From Microbacterium radiodurans (GTDB taxonomy: Bacteria > Actinomycetota > Actinomycetes > Actinomycetales > Microbacteriaceae): a stretch of DNA of 64,000 nucleotides. The stretch lies in contig NZ_VYRZ01000002.1 of the NCBI RefSeq assembly GCF_008710705.1, positions 496,001 through 560,000 of the forward strand, written 5' to 3'. Made by a program: the position numbers and the translations under genes. Of this stretch, positions 11,175 to 19,708 are shown piece by piece. The notes under the pieces are model-generated. The model did no database searches, was not told where the DNA came from, and worked only from the letters and a program-made list of their open reading frames with translations. Position 1 is the stretch's first letter; each line of letters opens with the position of its first letter.

Positions 11175-12359
11175 TCAGCGGCTGAGGATCAGCGCTTCGC
11201 CCTGACCGCCGCCGCCGCACAGGGCGGCGACGCCGCGCCCGGAGCCGCGTCGCACGAGCTCGTGGGCGAGGTGGACGACGAGGCGTGCTCCGGACGCCCC
11301 GATCGGATGGCCGAGAGCGATGCCGCCGCCGTCGGGGTTGACGCGATCGGGGTCTATTCCGAGTCGTCGCTCGGATGCCGCGACCACGGCGCCGAATGCT
11401 TCGTTGATCTCGACGATGTCGAGATCCGCCGCCGTCAGTCCGGCCTTCGCCAGAGCGCGCTCGATCGCCGCCGCGGGCTGCTCGTGCAGGGAGTTGTCGG
11501 GACCGGCGACCTGCCCGTTCGCGCCGAGGGCGGCGAGGACGGTCCAGCCGCGCGCCGCGGCGTGATCGCGGGTCGTCAGTACCACGGCGGCGGCGCCGTC
11601 CGAGATCGGCGACGCATTGCCCGCGGTGATCGTGCCGCCTTTCGCGAACGCGGCGCGGAGGCCGGCGAGGGTCTCGGGCGTCGTGCCCGGACGGATCCCC
11701 TCGTCGGCGTCGACGAGGACGGGCTCGCCCCGGCGCTGCGGCACGGGGACCGCGACGATCTCGGCGTCGAAGCGGCCGGCCGCTCGCGCGGCCTCGGCAC
11801 GCTGGTGCGAGCGCGCGGCGACGGCATCCTGCTGTTCCCGTGTGATCTCGAAGCGCGGGTTGAGGCGTTCGGTCGACGCACCCATGCTCTCGCGGTCGTA
11901 CGCGTCCGTGAGTCCGTCGTGGGCCATGTGGTCGAGCACCTCGACCGAACCGTAGGTGAAGCCCGCCCGCGAGTTCGGCAGCAGGTGCGGAGCACGGCTC
12001 ATCGACTCCATGCCTCCCGCGACGACCACGGTGGCGTCGCCGACGGCGATCATGCGCGCCGCGTCGATGATCGCGGTGAGACCGGAGAGGCAGACCTTGT
12101 TGACGCTCGACGCGGCGACGTCCCAGCCGATGCCGGCCGCGAGCGATGCCTGGCGGGCGGGGTTCTGCCCGTTCCCCGCCGGCAGCACCTGGCCGAGGAT
12201 GACGGCGTCGACCTCGCTCGGGTCGATGCTCGCCGACGCGAGGGCGCCGGCGATCGCGTGCCCACCGAGCTGCGGCGCGGTGAGGCTCGACAGGGCGCCC
12301 TGCAGGCGGCCCTGCGGTGTGCGGGCGGCAGCGACGAGCACGACTTCGGGAGCGGTCAT
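11175..12359 (-). CDS. acetyl-CoA C-acetyltransferase (thiolase)
   Basis: Thiolase II-type enzyme that reversibly condenses two acetyl-CoA. 394 residues, normal length. The nucleophilic cysteine is in NKVCLSG (Cys90), with NEAFGAV near 316, the histidine motif GHPIGASGAR near 349, and the second cysteine in ALCGGGGQGEA near the C-terminus. All catalytic residues are present. It stands alone here, so whether it serves acetoacetyl-CoA formation or beta-oxidation cannot be told from context. It begins 6 bases after a TAGGCT hexamer. Confidence 0.93.
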   Translation of the reverse strand: MTAPEVVLVAAARTPQGRLQGALSSLTAPQLGGHAIAGALASASIDPSEVDAVILGQVLPAGNGQNPARQASLAAGIGWDVAASSVNKVCLSGLTAIIDAARMIAVGDATVVVAGGMESMSRAPHLLPNSRAGFTYGSVEVLDHMAHDGLTDAYDRESMGASTERLNPRFEITREQQDAVAARSHQRAEAARAAGRFDAEIVAVPVPQRRGEPVLVDADEGIRPGTTPETLAGLRAAFAKGGTITAGNASPISDGAAAVVLTTRDHAAARGWTVLAALGANGQVAGPDNSLHEQPAAAIERALAKAGLTAADLDIVEINEAFGAVVAASERRLGIDPDRVNPDGGGIALGHPIGASGARLVVHLAHELVRRGSGRGVAALCGGGGQGEALILSR

Positions 12360-12371
12360 GGGCTCAGCCTA
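12360..12371 (-). promoter_or_regulatory. leaderless-type promoter of the thiolase gene
   Basis: TAGGCT (12366-12371), 6 bases, then ATG 12359. Confidence 0.55.
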
Positions 12372-12536
12372 CGACCGCGGCGCGATGCGCGAGTCGGCTG
12401 CGGAGACGGGATCCCGACTGCGGACTCGTCGCCTCCTGCGGTCGTCACGCGGCCCGGGGAGCAGGATGCGACGGGTTCGCGGTGGCGGACCGCACCCGTC
12501 GGGCTCTGACCGCCGGGTGCGCGCGGGCAAGAAGAA

Positions 12537-12568
12537 AGCCCCGACAACTGGCGAGAGTTGTCGGGGCT
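12537..12568 (-). terminator. intrinsic terminator of tRNA-Lys
   Basis: A perfect 13-bp stem (12537-12549 with 12556-12568) with a 6-base loop. On the minus strand it is followed by a T-rich run (TTTCTTC), 5 bases after the tRNA 3' end. Confidence 0.85.
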
Positions 12569-12573
12569 ATCCG

Positions 12574-12646
12574 TGCACCCCCTCGGACTCGAACCGAGAA
12601 CCCACTGATTAAGAGTCAGTTGCTCTGCCGATTGAGCTAGAGGTGC
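12574..12646 (-). tRNA. tRNA-Lys (anticodon CTT)
   Basis: A 73-base cloverleaf. The acceptor GCACCTC pairs with GGGGTGC (one G-T pair), the D-arm is GCTC/GAGC, and the anticodon stem ACTGA/TCAGT encloses the loop CTCTTAA with anticodon CTT. The T-arm is CTCGG-TTCGAGT-CCGAG and the discriminator base is A. The 3' CCA is not encoded. Confidence 0.95.
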
Positions 12647-12678
12647 GGGCTGTTCACCGCGAGGCGAACCGAGGAATG

Positions 12679-12708
12679 ACGTTACCAAATCATCGCGCCG
12701 CTCGCCAA
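12679..12708 (-). promoter_or_regulatory. predicted promoter of tRNA-Lys
   Basis: On the minus strand TTGGCG (12703-12708), an 18-base spacer and TAACGT (12679-12684) lie about 33 bases before the mature 5' end, a reasonable sigma-70-type arrangement. Confidence 0.5.
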
Positions 12709-12728
12709 TCGAGCCGCCGGGCGCGTCG

Positions 12729-12740
12729 TATCCTGTACTC
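12729..12740 (+). promoter_or_regulatory. leaderless-type promoter of hisN
   Basis: TATCCT (12729-12734), 6 bases, then GTG 12741. Confidence 0.55.
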
Positions 12741-13574
12741 GTGACCCCGAACGACGCCGCCTCCGCCGTGCCCGCGCCGTTCGACGGCGATCTCTCCGCC
12801 GACCTCGATCTCGCCCTCCGTCTCGCGGACGCCGCCGATGCCGTCAGCATGGCGCGCTTCGACGCCGCGGACCTCGACGTCCAGCTGAAGGCCGACCACA
12901 CGCACGTGACCGAGGCCGACCTCGCCACCGAGCGCGCGATCCGCGACCTCCTCGAGCGGGAGCGCCCGGAGGACGGCGTGTTCGGCGAGGAGTTCGGCTC
13001 CTCCGGCGACACCGCCCGCCGGTGGATCATCGATCCGATCGACGGGACGGCCAACTACCTCAAGGGCATCCCGATGTGGACGACCCTCATCTCCCTCGCC
13101 GTCGAGGGGGTGCCGCGCGTCGGCGTGGCGAGCCAGCCGGCGATCGGTCGCCGCTGGTGGGCGGCATCGGGCCTCGGGGCGTGGACGAACGTCCCGGGCG
13201 AGACCGCGCCCCGACGTCTCTCGGTCTCGAGGGTCGACGACCTGGCGCAAGCGAGCATCAGCTTCCAGAGCATCCAGCAATGGGATGCCGTCGGCCGCTC
13301 CGATCAGCTCGTGACGCTCGCCCGCCGGGTCTGGCGCGACCGCGGCTACGGCGATGCCTGGCCCTACGCGCTGCTCGCCGAGGGCCGGCTCGAGTTCGTC
13401 GCCGAGTTCGGGGTCAAGGAGTACGACATCGCCGCGCTCGTGCCGATCGTGACCGAGGCCGGCGGCCGCTTCACAGACATCGACGGGGCGGAGACCCTGT
13501 CGACCCGATCGTCGCTCGCCACCAACGGAGCGCTTCACGACACGTTCCTCGAGCTGCTCACCCGAACCCCCTGA
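12741..13574 (+). CDS. hisN: histidinol-phosphatase / inositol monophosphatase family protein
   Basis: Mg2+-dependent phosphatase of the IMPase fold. 277 residues. The metal ligands are visible: FGEEFG (Glu83/84), WIIDPIDGTANYLKG (Asp98, Asp101) and the late aspartate region RGYGDAWPYALLAEGRLEF. In actinobacteria this subgroup commonly acts as histidinol-phosphate phosphatase, the penultimate step of histidine synthesis. Substrate assignment is by family resemblance because no other his genes are nearby. A lipoprotein gene follows 16 bases downstream. Confidence 0.85.
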   Translation: MTPNDAASAVPAPFDGDLSADLDLALRLADAADAVSMARFDAADLDVQLKADHTHVTEADLATERAIRDLLERERPEDGVFGEEFGSSGDTARRWIIDPIDGTANYLKGIPMWTTLISLAVEGVPRVGVASQPAIGRRWWAASGLGAWTNVPGETAPRRLSVSRVDDLAQASISFQSIQQWDAVGRSDQLVTLARRVWRDRGYGDAWPYALLAEGRLEFVAEFGVKEYDIAALVPIVTEAGGRFTDIDGAETLSTRSSLATNGALHDTFLELLTRTP

Positions 13575-13590
13575 CCGGAGTCCCCCACTC

Positions 13591-14160
13591 ATGACCGCGT
13601 CCCGCGCATCGCGCCTCACGCTGCCCTCGCTGCTGGCCGCTGCGGCTCTGTCCCTCGCCGCCTGCTCCAGCCCCGAACCGCAGGCGACCATTCCGCCCGA
13701 AGCGGGGGCCGTTCCGTCGTCCCCCGTCGCCACGCCGGAGGCCACGGCGTCGACTCCGGCGCTGCCCGACCCGACGTGCGAGAACATCATCGGCGAGGCC
13801 AGCTTCACCGAGCTCGAAGGTCAGGGCTGGGAGTACGAGCAGGAGCCGTTCCTGCTCGCCGACGAGGAGATCTCGGCGGGCGTGATGTGCACCTGGACCA
13901 ATCCCGCCGAGCCCGGCGGGAACATCCTCCAGTTCGGATGGGCGCCGCTCACCGCCGCCGAGGCCGAGTCGACGCAGGAGGCCCTCGAGAGCGACGGGTG
14001 GATCCGCGAGGACGACGGTGACGGCGCCTTCCTCACGGAGGACCCCGCGTTCGCGCTGACGGTGGACGAGGCCGGCTACGGCATCACCTACTACTTCGGC
14101 GAGGGCTACGTGCAGGTCGCCGACACGAAGGCGAATCTCGCCATCGTCGAGCGACGCTGA
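13591..14160 (+). CDS. predicted lipoprotein, unknown function
   Basis: 189 residues. The N-terminal signal peptide (TASRASRLTLPSLLAAAALS) ends in the lipobox LAAC, so Cys25 should be lipidated and the protein anchored outside the membrane. A Pro/Ala-rich linker (about 27-55) precedes a domain with two cysteines (DPTCENIIG and VMCTWTN), which could form a disulfide. The overall pattern resembles actinobacterial DUF3558-like lipoproteins, but I cannot confirm the family. GGAG precedes ATG 13591. It ends 1 base before the broken DUF4440 gene. Confidence 0.8.
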   Translation: MTASRASRLTLPSLLAAAALSLAACSSPEPQATIPPEAGAVPSSPVATPEATASTPALPDPTCENIIGEASFTELEGQGWEYEQEPFLLADEEISAGVMCTWTNPAEPGGNILQFGWAPLTAAEAESTQEALESDGWIREDDGDGAFLTEDPAFALTVDEAGYGITYYFGEGYVQVADTKANLAIVERR

Positions 14161-14161
14161 C

Positions 14162-14563
14162 GTGTCGATCGCGGAGACGGCGACCGTCGCGACGCCGGCG
14201 GTCGCACAGGATGTCATCGCCGTCGTGCGCGCTGCCGAGATCGACCTGCTCTCGAGCGACACGAGACACGACGCACGGCGGGTGCGGAGCCTGCTGCATC
14301 CGGACTTCCGCGAGATCGGCCGCTCCGGCCGAATGTGGACCCGCTCGGACGTGCTGATCGAGCTCCTCGAAGAGCCGGCGCGGCGGACGCCCGAGACGGA
14401 CGACTGAACCTTCGAGCACCTGGCACCGACGATCGTGCTCGCCACCTACCGCGTGGCCGGGCCGCGGGGCGGGAGCCGTCACAGCTCCATCTGGGACGTG
14501 TCAGGACCGGAGCCGGCGCTTCGATTCCATCAGGGCACGCGCTTCGCGGACGGGTCTCCCTAG
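14162..14563 (+). pseudogene. DUF4440/NTF2-like protein interrupted by in-frame TGA
   Basis: Starts at GTG 14162 (VSIAETATVATPAVAQ). Translation meets TGA at 14405-14407 after 81 codons, but the same frame continues for 51 further sense codons to TAG 14561-14563. The downstream part (THLAP-like TFEHLAPTIVLATYRV, HSSIWDV, LRFHQGTRFADG) is the conserved C-terminal half of DUF4440 proteins. The upstream part has its N-terminal half (LHPDFREIGRSGRMW). A single TGG-to-TGA change would explain it. It is either a recent pseudogene or a sequencing error; an 81-residue fragment is unlikely to fold. Confidence 0.75.
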
Positions 14564-14625
14564 AACGTCGCGACCCTCAGGTCAAGCGGATGCCGCGGCG
14601 CCCCCGCGCGCGCCACAGTGAGTGC

Positions 14626-14784
14626 ATGCCAGTACTCGCCATCATCCTCATCATCATCGGCCTCGTGCTGCTGTTCACGGGCGCCCTCGTCGAGGCCTTG
14701 CGCTTCCTCCTCTTCATCGGAATCGCGATCGTGATCATCGCGGTCATCGCGTGGCTGATGCGTTCGATCCGCAACAAGACCTGA
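14626..14784 (+). CDS. 52-residue membrane protein
   Basis: ATG 14626 opens a short protein that is almost entirely hydrophobic (two segments, about 3-22 and 26-45: LAIILIIIGLVLLFTG and LLFIGIAIVIIAVIAWLM), ending in a basic tail RSIRNKT. It fits a small integral membrane protein with a cytoplasmic C-terminus. No family is recognised. It is followed 10 bases later by a strong hairpin. Confidence 0.65.
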   Translation: MPVLAIILIIIGLVLLFTGALVEALRFLLFIGIAIVIIAVIAWLMRSIRNKT

Positions 14785-14794
14785 CCCGCAATGA

Positions 14795-14833
14795 CAGAAG
14801 CCCCCGAACCTCTCGCGAGGTCGGGGGCTTCTG
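14795..14833. terminator. bidirectional terminator between the 52-residue gene and ssrA
   Basis: A long inverted repeat (CAGAAGCCCCCGA...GGGGGCTTCTG, extended by ACCTC/GAGGT with one bulged base) lies between two converging transcription units. It is 10 bases after the small membrane gene and 20 bases past the tmRNA 3' end. Confidence 0.8.
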
Positions 14834-14852
14834 CGTGTCGCGACAGCGGCAG

Positions 14853-15222
14853 TGGTGGAGATGGGGGGAATCGAACCCCCGTCCATCGCTGAGATACGGC
14901 GTCTTCTCCGGGCGCAGTCTGTAGAGGCGTTCTGCTCGGCCCCGACTTTCAGTACAGACACATAAGTCGACGGGCCCAGTCCGGAAAGAGTCCCGCGTGA
15001 CGTCCGAACGCCGTCACACAGCAAGATCCCTAGATGACGCCAGGATCCGTGGCGGGATCACACACGGTCTGACGGACTATCGGGCTCGCTTACGCAGCGA
15101 GGGCGAAGTCAGTGCGCTTGGATTCGGCACTTATGGTTTTGCAGAGATCGTTAACGAGATGACCCTGCATCCTCGGCCCGCTTCTCACCGACACACAGGC
15201 GATGTCGAAACCGATCATCCCC
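14853..15222 (-). ncRNA. ssrA: transfer-messenger RNA (tmRNA)
   Basis: Rescues stalled ribosomes together with SmpB. The 5' end GGGGATG (15222 downward) pairs with CATCTCC near the 3' end, forming the tRNA-like acceptor. The TTCGATT T-arm and encoded CCA end at 14853. The tag reading frame (15090-15128) encodes AESKRTDFALAA followed by TAA, the expected degradation tag ending in LAA. The total is about 370 bases. smpB lies about 820 bases away on the same strand, upstream in transcription with a plus-strand gene between. Confidence 0.97.
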
Positions 15223-15342
15223 ATGAGCCTTCTGTCGAAGGGCCGCTGTCGCTCTGTTGAATTGCAGATCGGATGCCGCGCACCCGAGCTTCACAGCCTA
15301 CAACCTGAGCGAGCGCCCCGCCATTCCCGGGTAGCGTCGTTC

Positions 15343-15354
15343 TAGAGTCGGAGC
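15343..15354 (+). promoter_or_regulatory. leaderless-type promoter of the SIMPL gene
   Basis: TAGAGT (15343-15348), 6 bases, then ATG 15355. Confidence 0.55.
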
Positions 15355-16017
15355 ATGGCCGAGATCGTCATCACCGTCCGCGGCGACGCGGAGACGCACC
15401 AGCATCCGGAGCTCGCCGTCCTCCACCTCGCCGTCGCCGTCGAGGGCGACGACCGCGACAGTGTCGTGGCCCGCGCGACCGACACTCTCGCCGCCGTCCG
15501 CGACGGGCTCGAGAGATCGAGCAGCGACGGCTCCGTGTCGACGTGGACCGCCGGCACGACGGCCGTCTGGTCCGACCGCCCGTGGGACGGGCAGGGACAG
15601 CGCCGCGAGCTCGTGCATCACGCGACCGTGCCTCTCACCGCGACGTTCGTCGACGTCGGCGCTCTGTCGACCTGGGTGGCCGCAACGGCGCGGCTCGACG
15701 ACGTCCGCATCTCCCACGTCGACTGGCAGCTGACCCCCGGCACCCGCACGCGCCTCGAGCGCGACGTCGCCACCACGGCGGTGCGCCGCGCGGTCGACCG
15801 CGCGGCCGCCTACGCGACCGCGCTCGGCCGCACGAGCGTGGAGGCGCTCGAGATCGCCGATACGGGCCTGCTGAGCGGCCCCGGCTCCCCCGGTGCCCCG
15901 GAGATGCGCTTCGCGCGCGCCGCCGCCTTCGGCGACGCGGGAGGCGGACAGATCGACCTGCGCCCCGACGACATCGTCGTCACCGCCTCGGTCGAGGGAC
16001 GGTTCTCCGCGAAATAG
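15355..16017 (+). CDS. SIMPL domain-containing protein
   Basis: 220 residues of the DUF541/SIMPL family, recognised by the opening ITVRGDAETHQHPELAVLHLAVAVEGDD and the alternating helix-strand pattern, including RRAVDRAAAYATALGR and the terminal IVVTASVEGRF strand. There is no signal peptide, unlike many Gram-negative members, so it is probably cytoplasmic. The molecular function of the family is poorly defined. It converges on smpB with 25 bases between the stop codons. Confidence 0.85.
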   Translation: MAEIVITVRGDAETHQHPELAVLHLAVAVEGDDRDSVVARATDTLAAVRDGLERSSSDGSVSTWTAGTTAVWSDRPWDGQGQRRELVHHATVPLTATFVDVGALSTWVAATARLDDVRISHVDWQLTPGTRTRLERDVATTAVRRAVDRAAAYATALGRTSVEALEIADTGLLSGPGSPGAPEMRFARAAAFGDAGGGQIDLRPDDIVVTASVEGRFSAK

Positions 16018-16042
16018 GACGACGGCCGCGGAGCTCCCGCGG

Positions 16043-16519
16043 TCAGTCGCCCAGGCGGTTGCGGGTGCGCATGGCGCGCTCGGCTTCGCGCTTGTCCTCG
16101 CGCTCACGGATGGTCTGGCGCTTCTCGAACTCGCGCTTCCCCTTCGCGACGGCGATCTCGACCTTCGCTCGCCCGTCGGAGAAGTACAGGCGAAGCGGGA
16201 CGAGGGTGTATCCGCCGGCGCTCACCGCGTGGGAGAGCTTGATGATCTCCTCCTTGTGGAGCAGCAGCTTGCGCGTGCGCTTCGCAGCGTGGTTGGTCCA
16301 GTGGCCCTGCGAGTACTCGGGGATGTGCACCGCGTCGAGGAAGGCCTGCCCGCCGTCGATGTACGCGTATCCGTCGGTCAGGTTCGCCCGGCCCTGTCGC
16401 AGAGACTTGACCTCGGTGCCCGTGAGGACGAGTCCCGCCTCGTAGGTCTTCTCGATCGCGTAGTCGTGGCGAGCGCGCTTGTTGCTCGCGACGAGCTTCT
16501 CACCCTGTTCCTTCGGCAT
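16043..16519 (-). CDS. smpB: SsrA-binding protein
   Basis: Binds the tRNA-like domain of tmRNA and delivers it to stalled ribosomes. 158 residues from ATG 16519 ([20 protein letters not shown]); a GTG directly before it is also possible. Conserved elements are [22 protein letters not shown], the [28 protein letters not shown] block and the basic C-terminal tail. GGAAGGGGG precedes the start. The neighbouring ftsX-ftsE-prfB on one side and ssrA on the other is the classic actinobacterial order. Confidence 0.97.
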   Translation of the reverse strand: MPKEQGEKLVASNKRARHDYAIEKTYEAGLVLTGTEVKSLRQGRANLTDGYAYIDGGQAFLDAVHIPEYSQGHWTNHAAKRTRKLLLHKEEIIKLSHAVSAGGYTLVPLRLYFSDGRAKVEIAVAKGKREFEKRQTIREREDKREAERAMRTRNRLGD

Positions 16520-16603
16520 CACGCGCCCCCTTCCGCTGGTGCAATCGGCGCAGCCCTACAGTCTACGGGCGACCGGGCGTTCGATGCGACCGACGGTGCG
16601 ACG

Positions 16604-17518
16604 TCATGTGCGGAGCCAACGCCGGATGGCGAATCCGGCCGACACGGCGGCGAGCAGCACGCCGATGGCGATGACGGCGGGCACGACGAGCGCGACATCC
16701 GACATGTCGACCCAGGTCGTCACGAAGTCGATCTGGCTGGCGAGGTACTGCTCGACGCCGACCTGGACGAGGGCGATGATCGCTCCGCTCGCGAGGGCGG
16801 ACCCGATGAGGGCGGCGAAGACGCCCTCGAGGATGAACGGCGTCTGGATGAACCTGTTCGATGCCCCGACGAGGCGCATGATGCCGAGTTCCCGTCGCCG
16901 CGCGTAGGCCGACAGCCGGATGGTCGTCGCGATCAGCAGCACGGCCGCGATGAGCATGAGCCCCGCGATGCCGATGGCGACGTAGGTGGCCACCGTGAGC
17001 GCGGAGAACAGCGGATCGAGATACTGCATCTGATCGGCGACCTCCTCGACCCCGTCCATGCCGCCGAAGGCCTCAGATACCACGTCGCTCTGCGAAGGAT
17101 CGACGAGCGTCACCCAATAGGTGTTGTTCAACTGCTCCGGCGAGATGAACTCCGCGTAGTCCGAGCCCATGAGGCTCAGCACGTTGTCGTACGCCTCCTG
17201 GCTGCTCTCGAAGCGGACGTCGCTCACGACGCTCGCCAACGCGGGTCCCTCCAGGCGCGAGGCGACCTCGGCGAGCTGCTCGTCCGTCGCCGCCCCGTTC
17301 GCGCACGTGGGCACGCCCGAGTCGTCGCGGCACATGAAGACGGCGACCTGCGCGCGCTCGACCCAGTAGTCCTGCGTCTTGCCGATCTGCATCTGCATGA
17401 GCATCGCCGCGCCGACGAACGTCAGCGACACGAATGTCACGAGCACGACGGAGATCACCATCGATGCGTTGCGGCGGAGGCCGGTGAGGGCCTCGCCGAG
17501 GATCAGTCCGACTCTCAC
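16604..17518 (-). CDS. ftsX: cell division protein FtsX (permease-like)
   Basis: Membrane partner of FtsE that transmits ATP-driven movement to peptidoglycan hydrolases at the septum. 304 residues. One N-terminal membrane segment (about 20-45) is followed by a large extracellular loop with a cysteine pair (CRDDSGVPTC). Three C-terminal segments follow, with the conserved RRRELGIMRLVGASN between. It overlaps ftsE by 4 bases, so the pair is translationally coupled. Confidence 0.96.
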   Translation of the reverse strand: MRVGLILGEALTGLRRNASMVISVVLVTFVSLTFVGAAMLMQMQIGKTQDYWVERAQVAVFMCRDDSGVPTCANGAATDEQLAEVASRLEGPALASVVSDVRFESSQEAYDNVLSLMGSDYAEFISPEQLNNTYWVTLVDPSQSDVVSEAFGGMDGVEEVADQMQYLDPLFSALTVATYVAIGIAGLMLIAAVLLIATTIRLSAYARRRELGIMRLVGASNRFIQTPFILEGVFAALIGSALASGAIIALVQVGVEQYLASQIDFVTTWVDMSDVALVVPAVIAIGVLLAAVSAGFAIRRWLRT

Positions 17519-18489
17519 GAGGTGGGCCCCACTTCATCTCCGCCCTCGCGCTCGTCGAGGCCGAGCCGGCTCGCGACGTCGGGCAGACCGAGGTCGGCGA
17601 GGTCGACCGGTGGCGCGACGATCGGGATGCCGCGCGTCTCGGTCGATGCGGCAGGCGCCGGCTGCGACTCGGGCTGCGGTTCGGCCGGCACGTGGGCCGT
17701 CGGCGGAGTCTCGGCGATCTCGCGCTGCAGCTCGAGCACGGCCGTGAGCGCCGCCACGGCGGCCGCGCCGCGGGCGGGCTCGGGGGCGAGACTCGGCAAC
17801 GCGGACGTGTCGCCGTAGCCGCCGCCCACCTCGTCGCGCACCATGACGCCGCCGCTCAGTTCGATGACGCGCCGCTGCATCTGATCGACGAATCCGGCCT
17901 CGTGCGTGGCCATCACCACGGTCGTGCCGTTGGCGTTGATGCGCGCGAGCAGCTGCATGATGTCCACCGATGTGGCGGGGTCGAGGTTTCCGGTGGGCTC
18001 ATCGGCGAGCAGCACCTGGGGCCGGTTGACGATGGCGCGCGCGATCGCGACGCGCTGCTGCTCACCGCCGGAGAGCTCGTGCGGGAAGCGCTTCTCCTTG
18101 CCCGCGAGACCGACGAGCGCGAGCGCCTCGGGCACCGCCTGCGAGATGAACGCGCGCGAGGAGCCGATCACCTGCAGGGTGAAGGCGACGTTCTGGAAGA
18201 CCGTCTTGTTCGGCAGCAGGCGGAAGTCCTGGAACACCGATCCGATGTGGCGGCGGAAGTACGGCACCTTGCGGGTGGACAGACCCCGCAGGTCGCGACC
18301 GAGCACGACGACGCGCCCCTCCGATGCGGTGTCCTCGCGAAGGATCATCCGCAGACACGACGACTTCCCCGAGCCCGAGGCGCCGACGAGGAAGACGAAC
18401 TCGCCGCGCTGGATCTCGAAGTCGACGTCGCTGAGCGCGGGCTTCGAGGTGCCGCGATACCGCTTGCTGACGTGTTCGAACCGGATCAT
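17515..18489 (-). CDS. ftsE: cell division ATP-binding protein FtsE with C-terminal extension
   Basis: ABC ATPase of the FtsEX complex. Walker [10 protein letters not shown] (36-44), signature [14 protein letters not shown] (near 139), Walker [13 protein letters not shown] and H-loop ATHE are all intact. The usual FtsE ends near residue 229, but this one is 324 residues. The extra 95 are Pro/Glu/Ala-rich ([14 protein letters not shown]) and end in a short conserved-looking helix [14 protein letters not shown]. The tail may contact other divisome or cytosolic partners; that is inference. Confidence 0.95.
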   Translation of the reverse strand: MIRFEHVSKRYRGTSKPALSDVDFEIQRGEFVFLVGASGSGKSSCLRMILREDTASEGRVVVLGRDLRGLSTRKVPYFRRHIGSVFQDFRLLPNKTVFQNVAFTLQVIGSSRAFISQAVPEALALVGLAGKEKRFPHELSGGEQQRVAIARAIVNRPQVLLADEPTGNLDPATSVDIMQLLARINANGTTVVMATHEAGFVDQMQRRVIELSGGVMVRDEVGGGYGDTSALPSLAPEPARGAAAVAALTAVLELQREIAETPPTAHVPAEPQPESQPAPAASTETRGIPIVAPPVDLADLGLPDVASRLGLDEREGGDEVGPTS

Positions 18490-18570
18490 GACTCGATGAG
18501 CCTAAGCGGGCCGTTCGCCGAAGCCGGACGCGACACCCGCGCGCCGCGGCATCCACTGCTCAGCACTCGG

Positions 18571-19683
18571 TCAGGCGTCGTCGTCCTTGCGCTTGCGCCA
18601 CCGGATGCCGGCGGCGATGAAGCCGTCGAGGTCTCCGTCGAACACCGTGGTGGGGTTACCGACCTCGTGTCCGGTGCGCAGATCCTTCACGAGCTGCTGG
18701 CCGTAGAGGAAGTAGGAGCGCATCTGATCGCCCCAGCTCGCCGTGATCGTGCCGGCGAGCTCCTTCTTCTTCGCGGCCTCCTCCTCGCGCTGCAGGAGCA
18801 TGAGTCGGGTCTGCAGAACGCGCATGGCGGCGGCGCGGTTCTGGATCTGCGACTTCTCGTTCTGCATCGACACGACGATGCCCGACGGGATGTGGGTGAT
18901 GCGGACGGCGGAGTCCGTCGTGTTGACCGACTGCCCGCCGGGACCCGACGAGCGGAAGACGTCGACGCGGATGTCGTTCTCGGGCACCTCGACCTCGACG
19001 GCCTCCTCCATGACGGGGATGACCTCGACGGCGGCGAAGCTCGTCTGGCGCTTGTCGGCCGAGCCGAACGGGCTGATGCGCGCGAGGCGGTGGGTGCCGG
19101 CCTCGACCGACAGCGTGCCGTAGGCGTAGGGGGCATCGACCTCGAAGGTGGCGGACTTGATGCCCGCACCTTCGGCGTAGGAGGTGTCCATCACCTTGAC
19201 GGGGTACTTGTGCCGCTCGGCCCAGCGCAGGTACATGCGCAGGAGCATGTCGGCGAAGTCGGTGGCGTCGTCGCCGCCGGCACCCGAGCGGATCGTCACG
19301 ACGGCGGAGCGCTCGTCGTACTCGCCGTCGAGCAGCGTCTGCACCTCGAGCTGACCGATGACGTCCTCGAGCTGCGCGAGTTCTTTGCGCGCCTCGTCGG
19401 CGGACTCGTCGTCGTCCATCTCGACGGCCAGCTCGACGAGGACGTCGAGGTCGTCGAGGCGGCGCTCGACGTCGCTCACGCGCTTGAGCTCGGCCTGGCG
19501 GTGGCTGAGCGCGCTGGTGACCTTCTGAGCACGCTCGACATCGTCCCAGAGGTCGGGCTGGCCGGCCTCGTCGGACAGCCGCGCGATCTCGGCCTTGAGC
19601 GCCTCGACGTCGACCACGGCCTGGATGTCGGCGAACGTGGAGCGCAAGGCCTGGATGTCGGCGGAGATATCGAATTCGAGCAT
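18571..19683 (-). CDS. prfB: peptide chain release factor 2
   Basis: Recognises UGA and UAA stop codons and triggers peptide release. 370 residues. The anticodon-like SPF tripeptide is in [16 protein letters not shown], and the catalytic GGQ is in [17 protein letters not shown] near 250. The frame is continuous from ATG 19683, with no internal stop near codon 25, so the programmed frameshift known from Escherichia coli is absent. It heads the prfB-ftsE-ftsX-smpB direction and is divergent from the MFS gene. Confidence 0.97.
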   Translation of the reverse strand: MLEFDISADIQALRSTFADIQAVVDVEALKAEIARLSDEAGQPDLWDDVERAQKVTSALSHRQAELKRVSDVERRLDDLDVLVELAVEMDDDESADEARKELAQLEDVIGQLEVQTLLDGEYDERSAVVTIRSGAGGDDATDFADMLLRMYLRWAERHKYPVKVMDTSYAEGAGIKSATFEVDAPYAYGTLSVEAGTHRLARISPFGSADKRQTSFAAVEVIPVMEEAVEVEVPENDIRVDVFRSSGPGGQSVNTTDSAVRITHIPSGIVVSMQNEKSQIQNRAAAMRVLQTRLMLLQREEEAAKKKELAGTITASWGDQMRSYFLYGQQLVKDLRTGHEVGNPTTVFDGDLDGFIAAGIRWRKRKDDDA

Positions 19684-19695
19684 GACACTCCAGAG

Positions 19696-19708
19696 TAACG
19701 TGGAAGCA
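19696..19708 (+). promoter_or_regulatory. leaderless-type promoter of the MFS gene
   Basis: TAACGT (19696-19701), 7 bases, then ATG 19709. It lies in the 25-base gap shared with divergent prfB. Confidence 0.45.

Noticed and set aside
14405..14407. Selenocysteine or programmed readthrough at the TGA in the DUF4440 gene
   Set aside because: No selenocysteine insertion element is obvious and the family has no catalytic cysteine here, so a nonsense mutation or base-call error is simpler.
19600..19683. Programmed frameshift in prfB
   Set aside because: The frame is continuous from the start through the SPF and GGQ motifs with no internal stop near codon 25.
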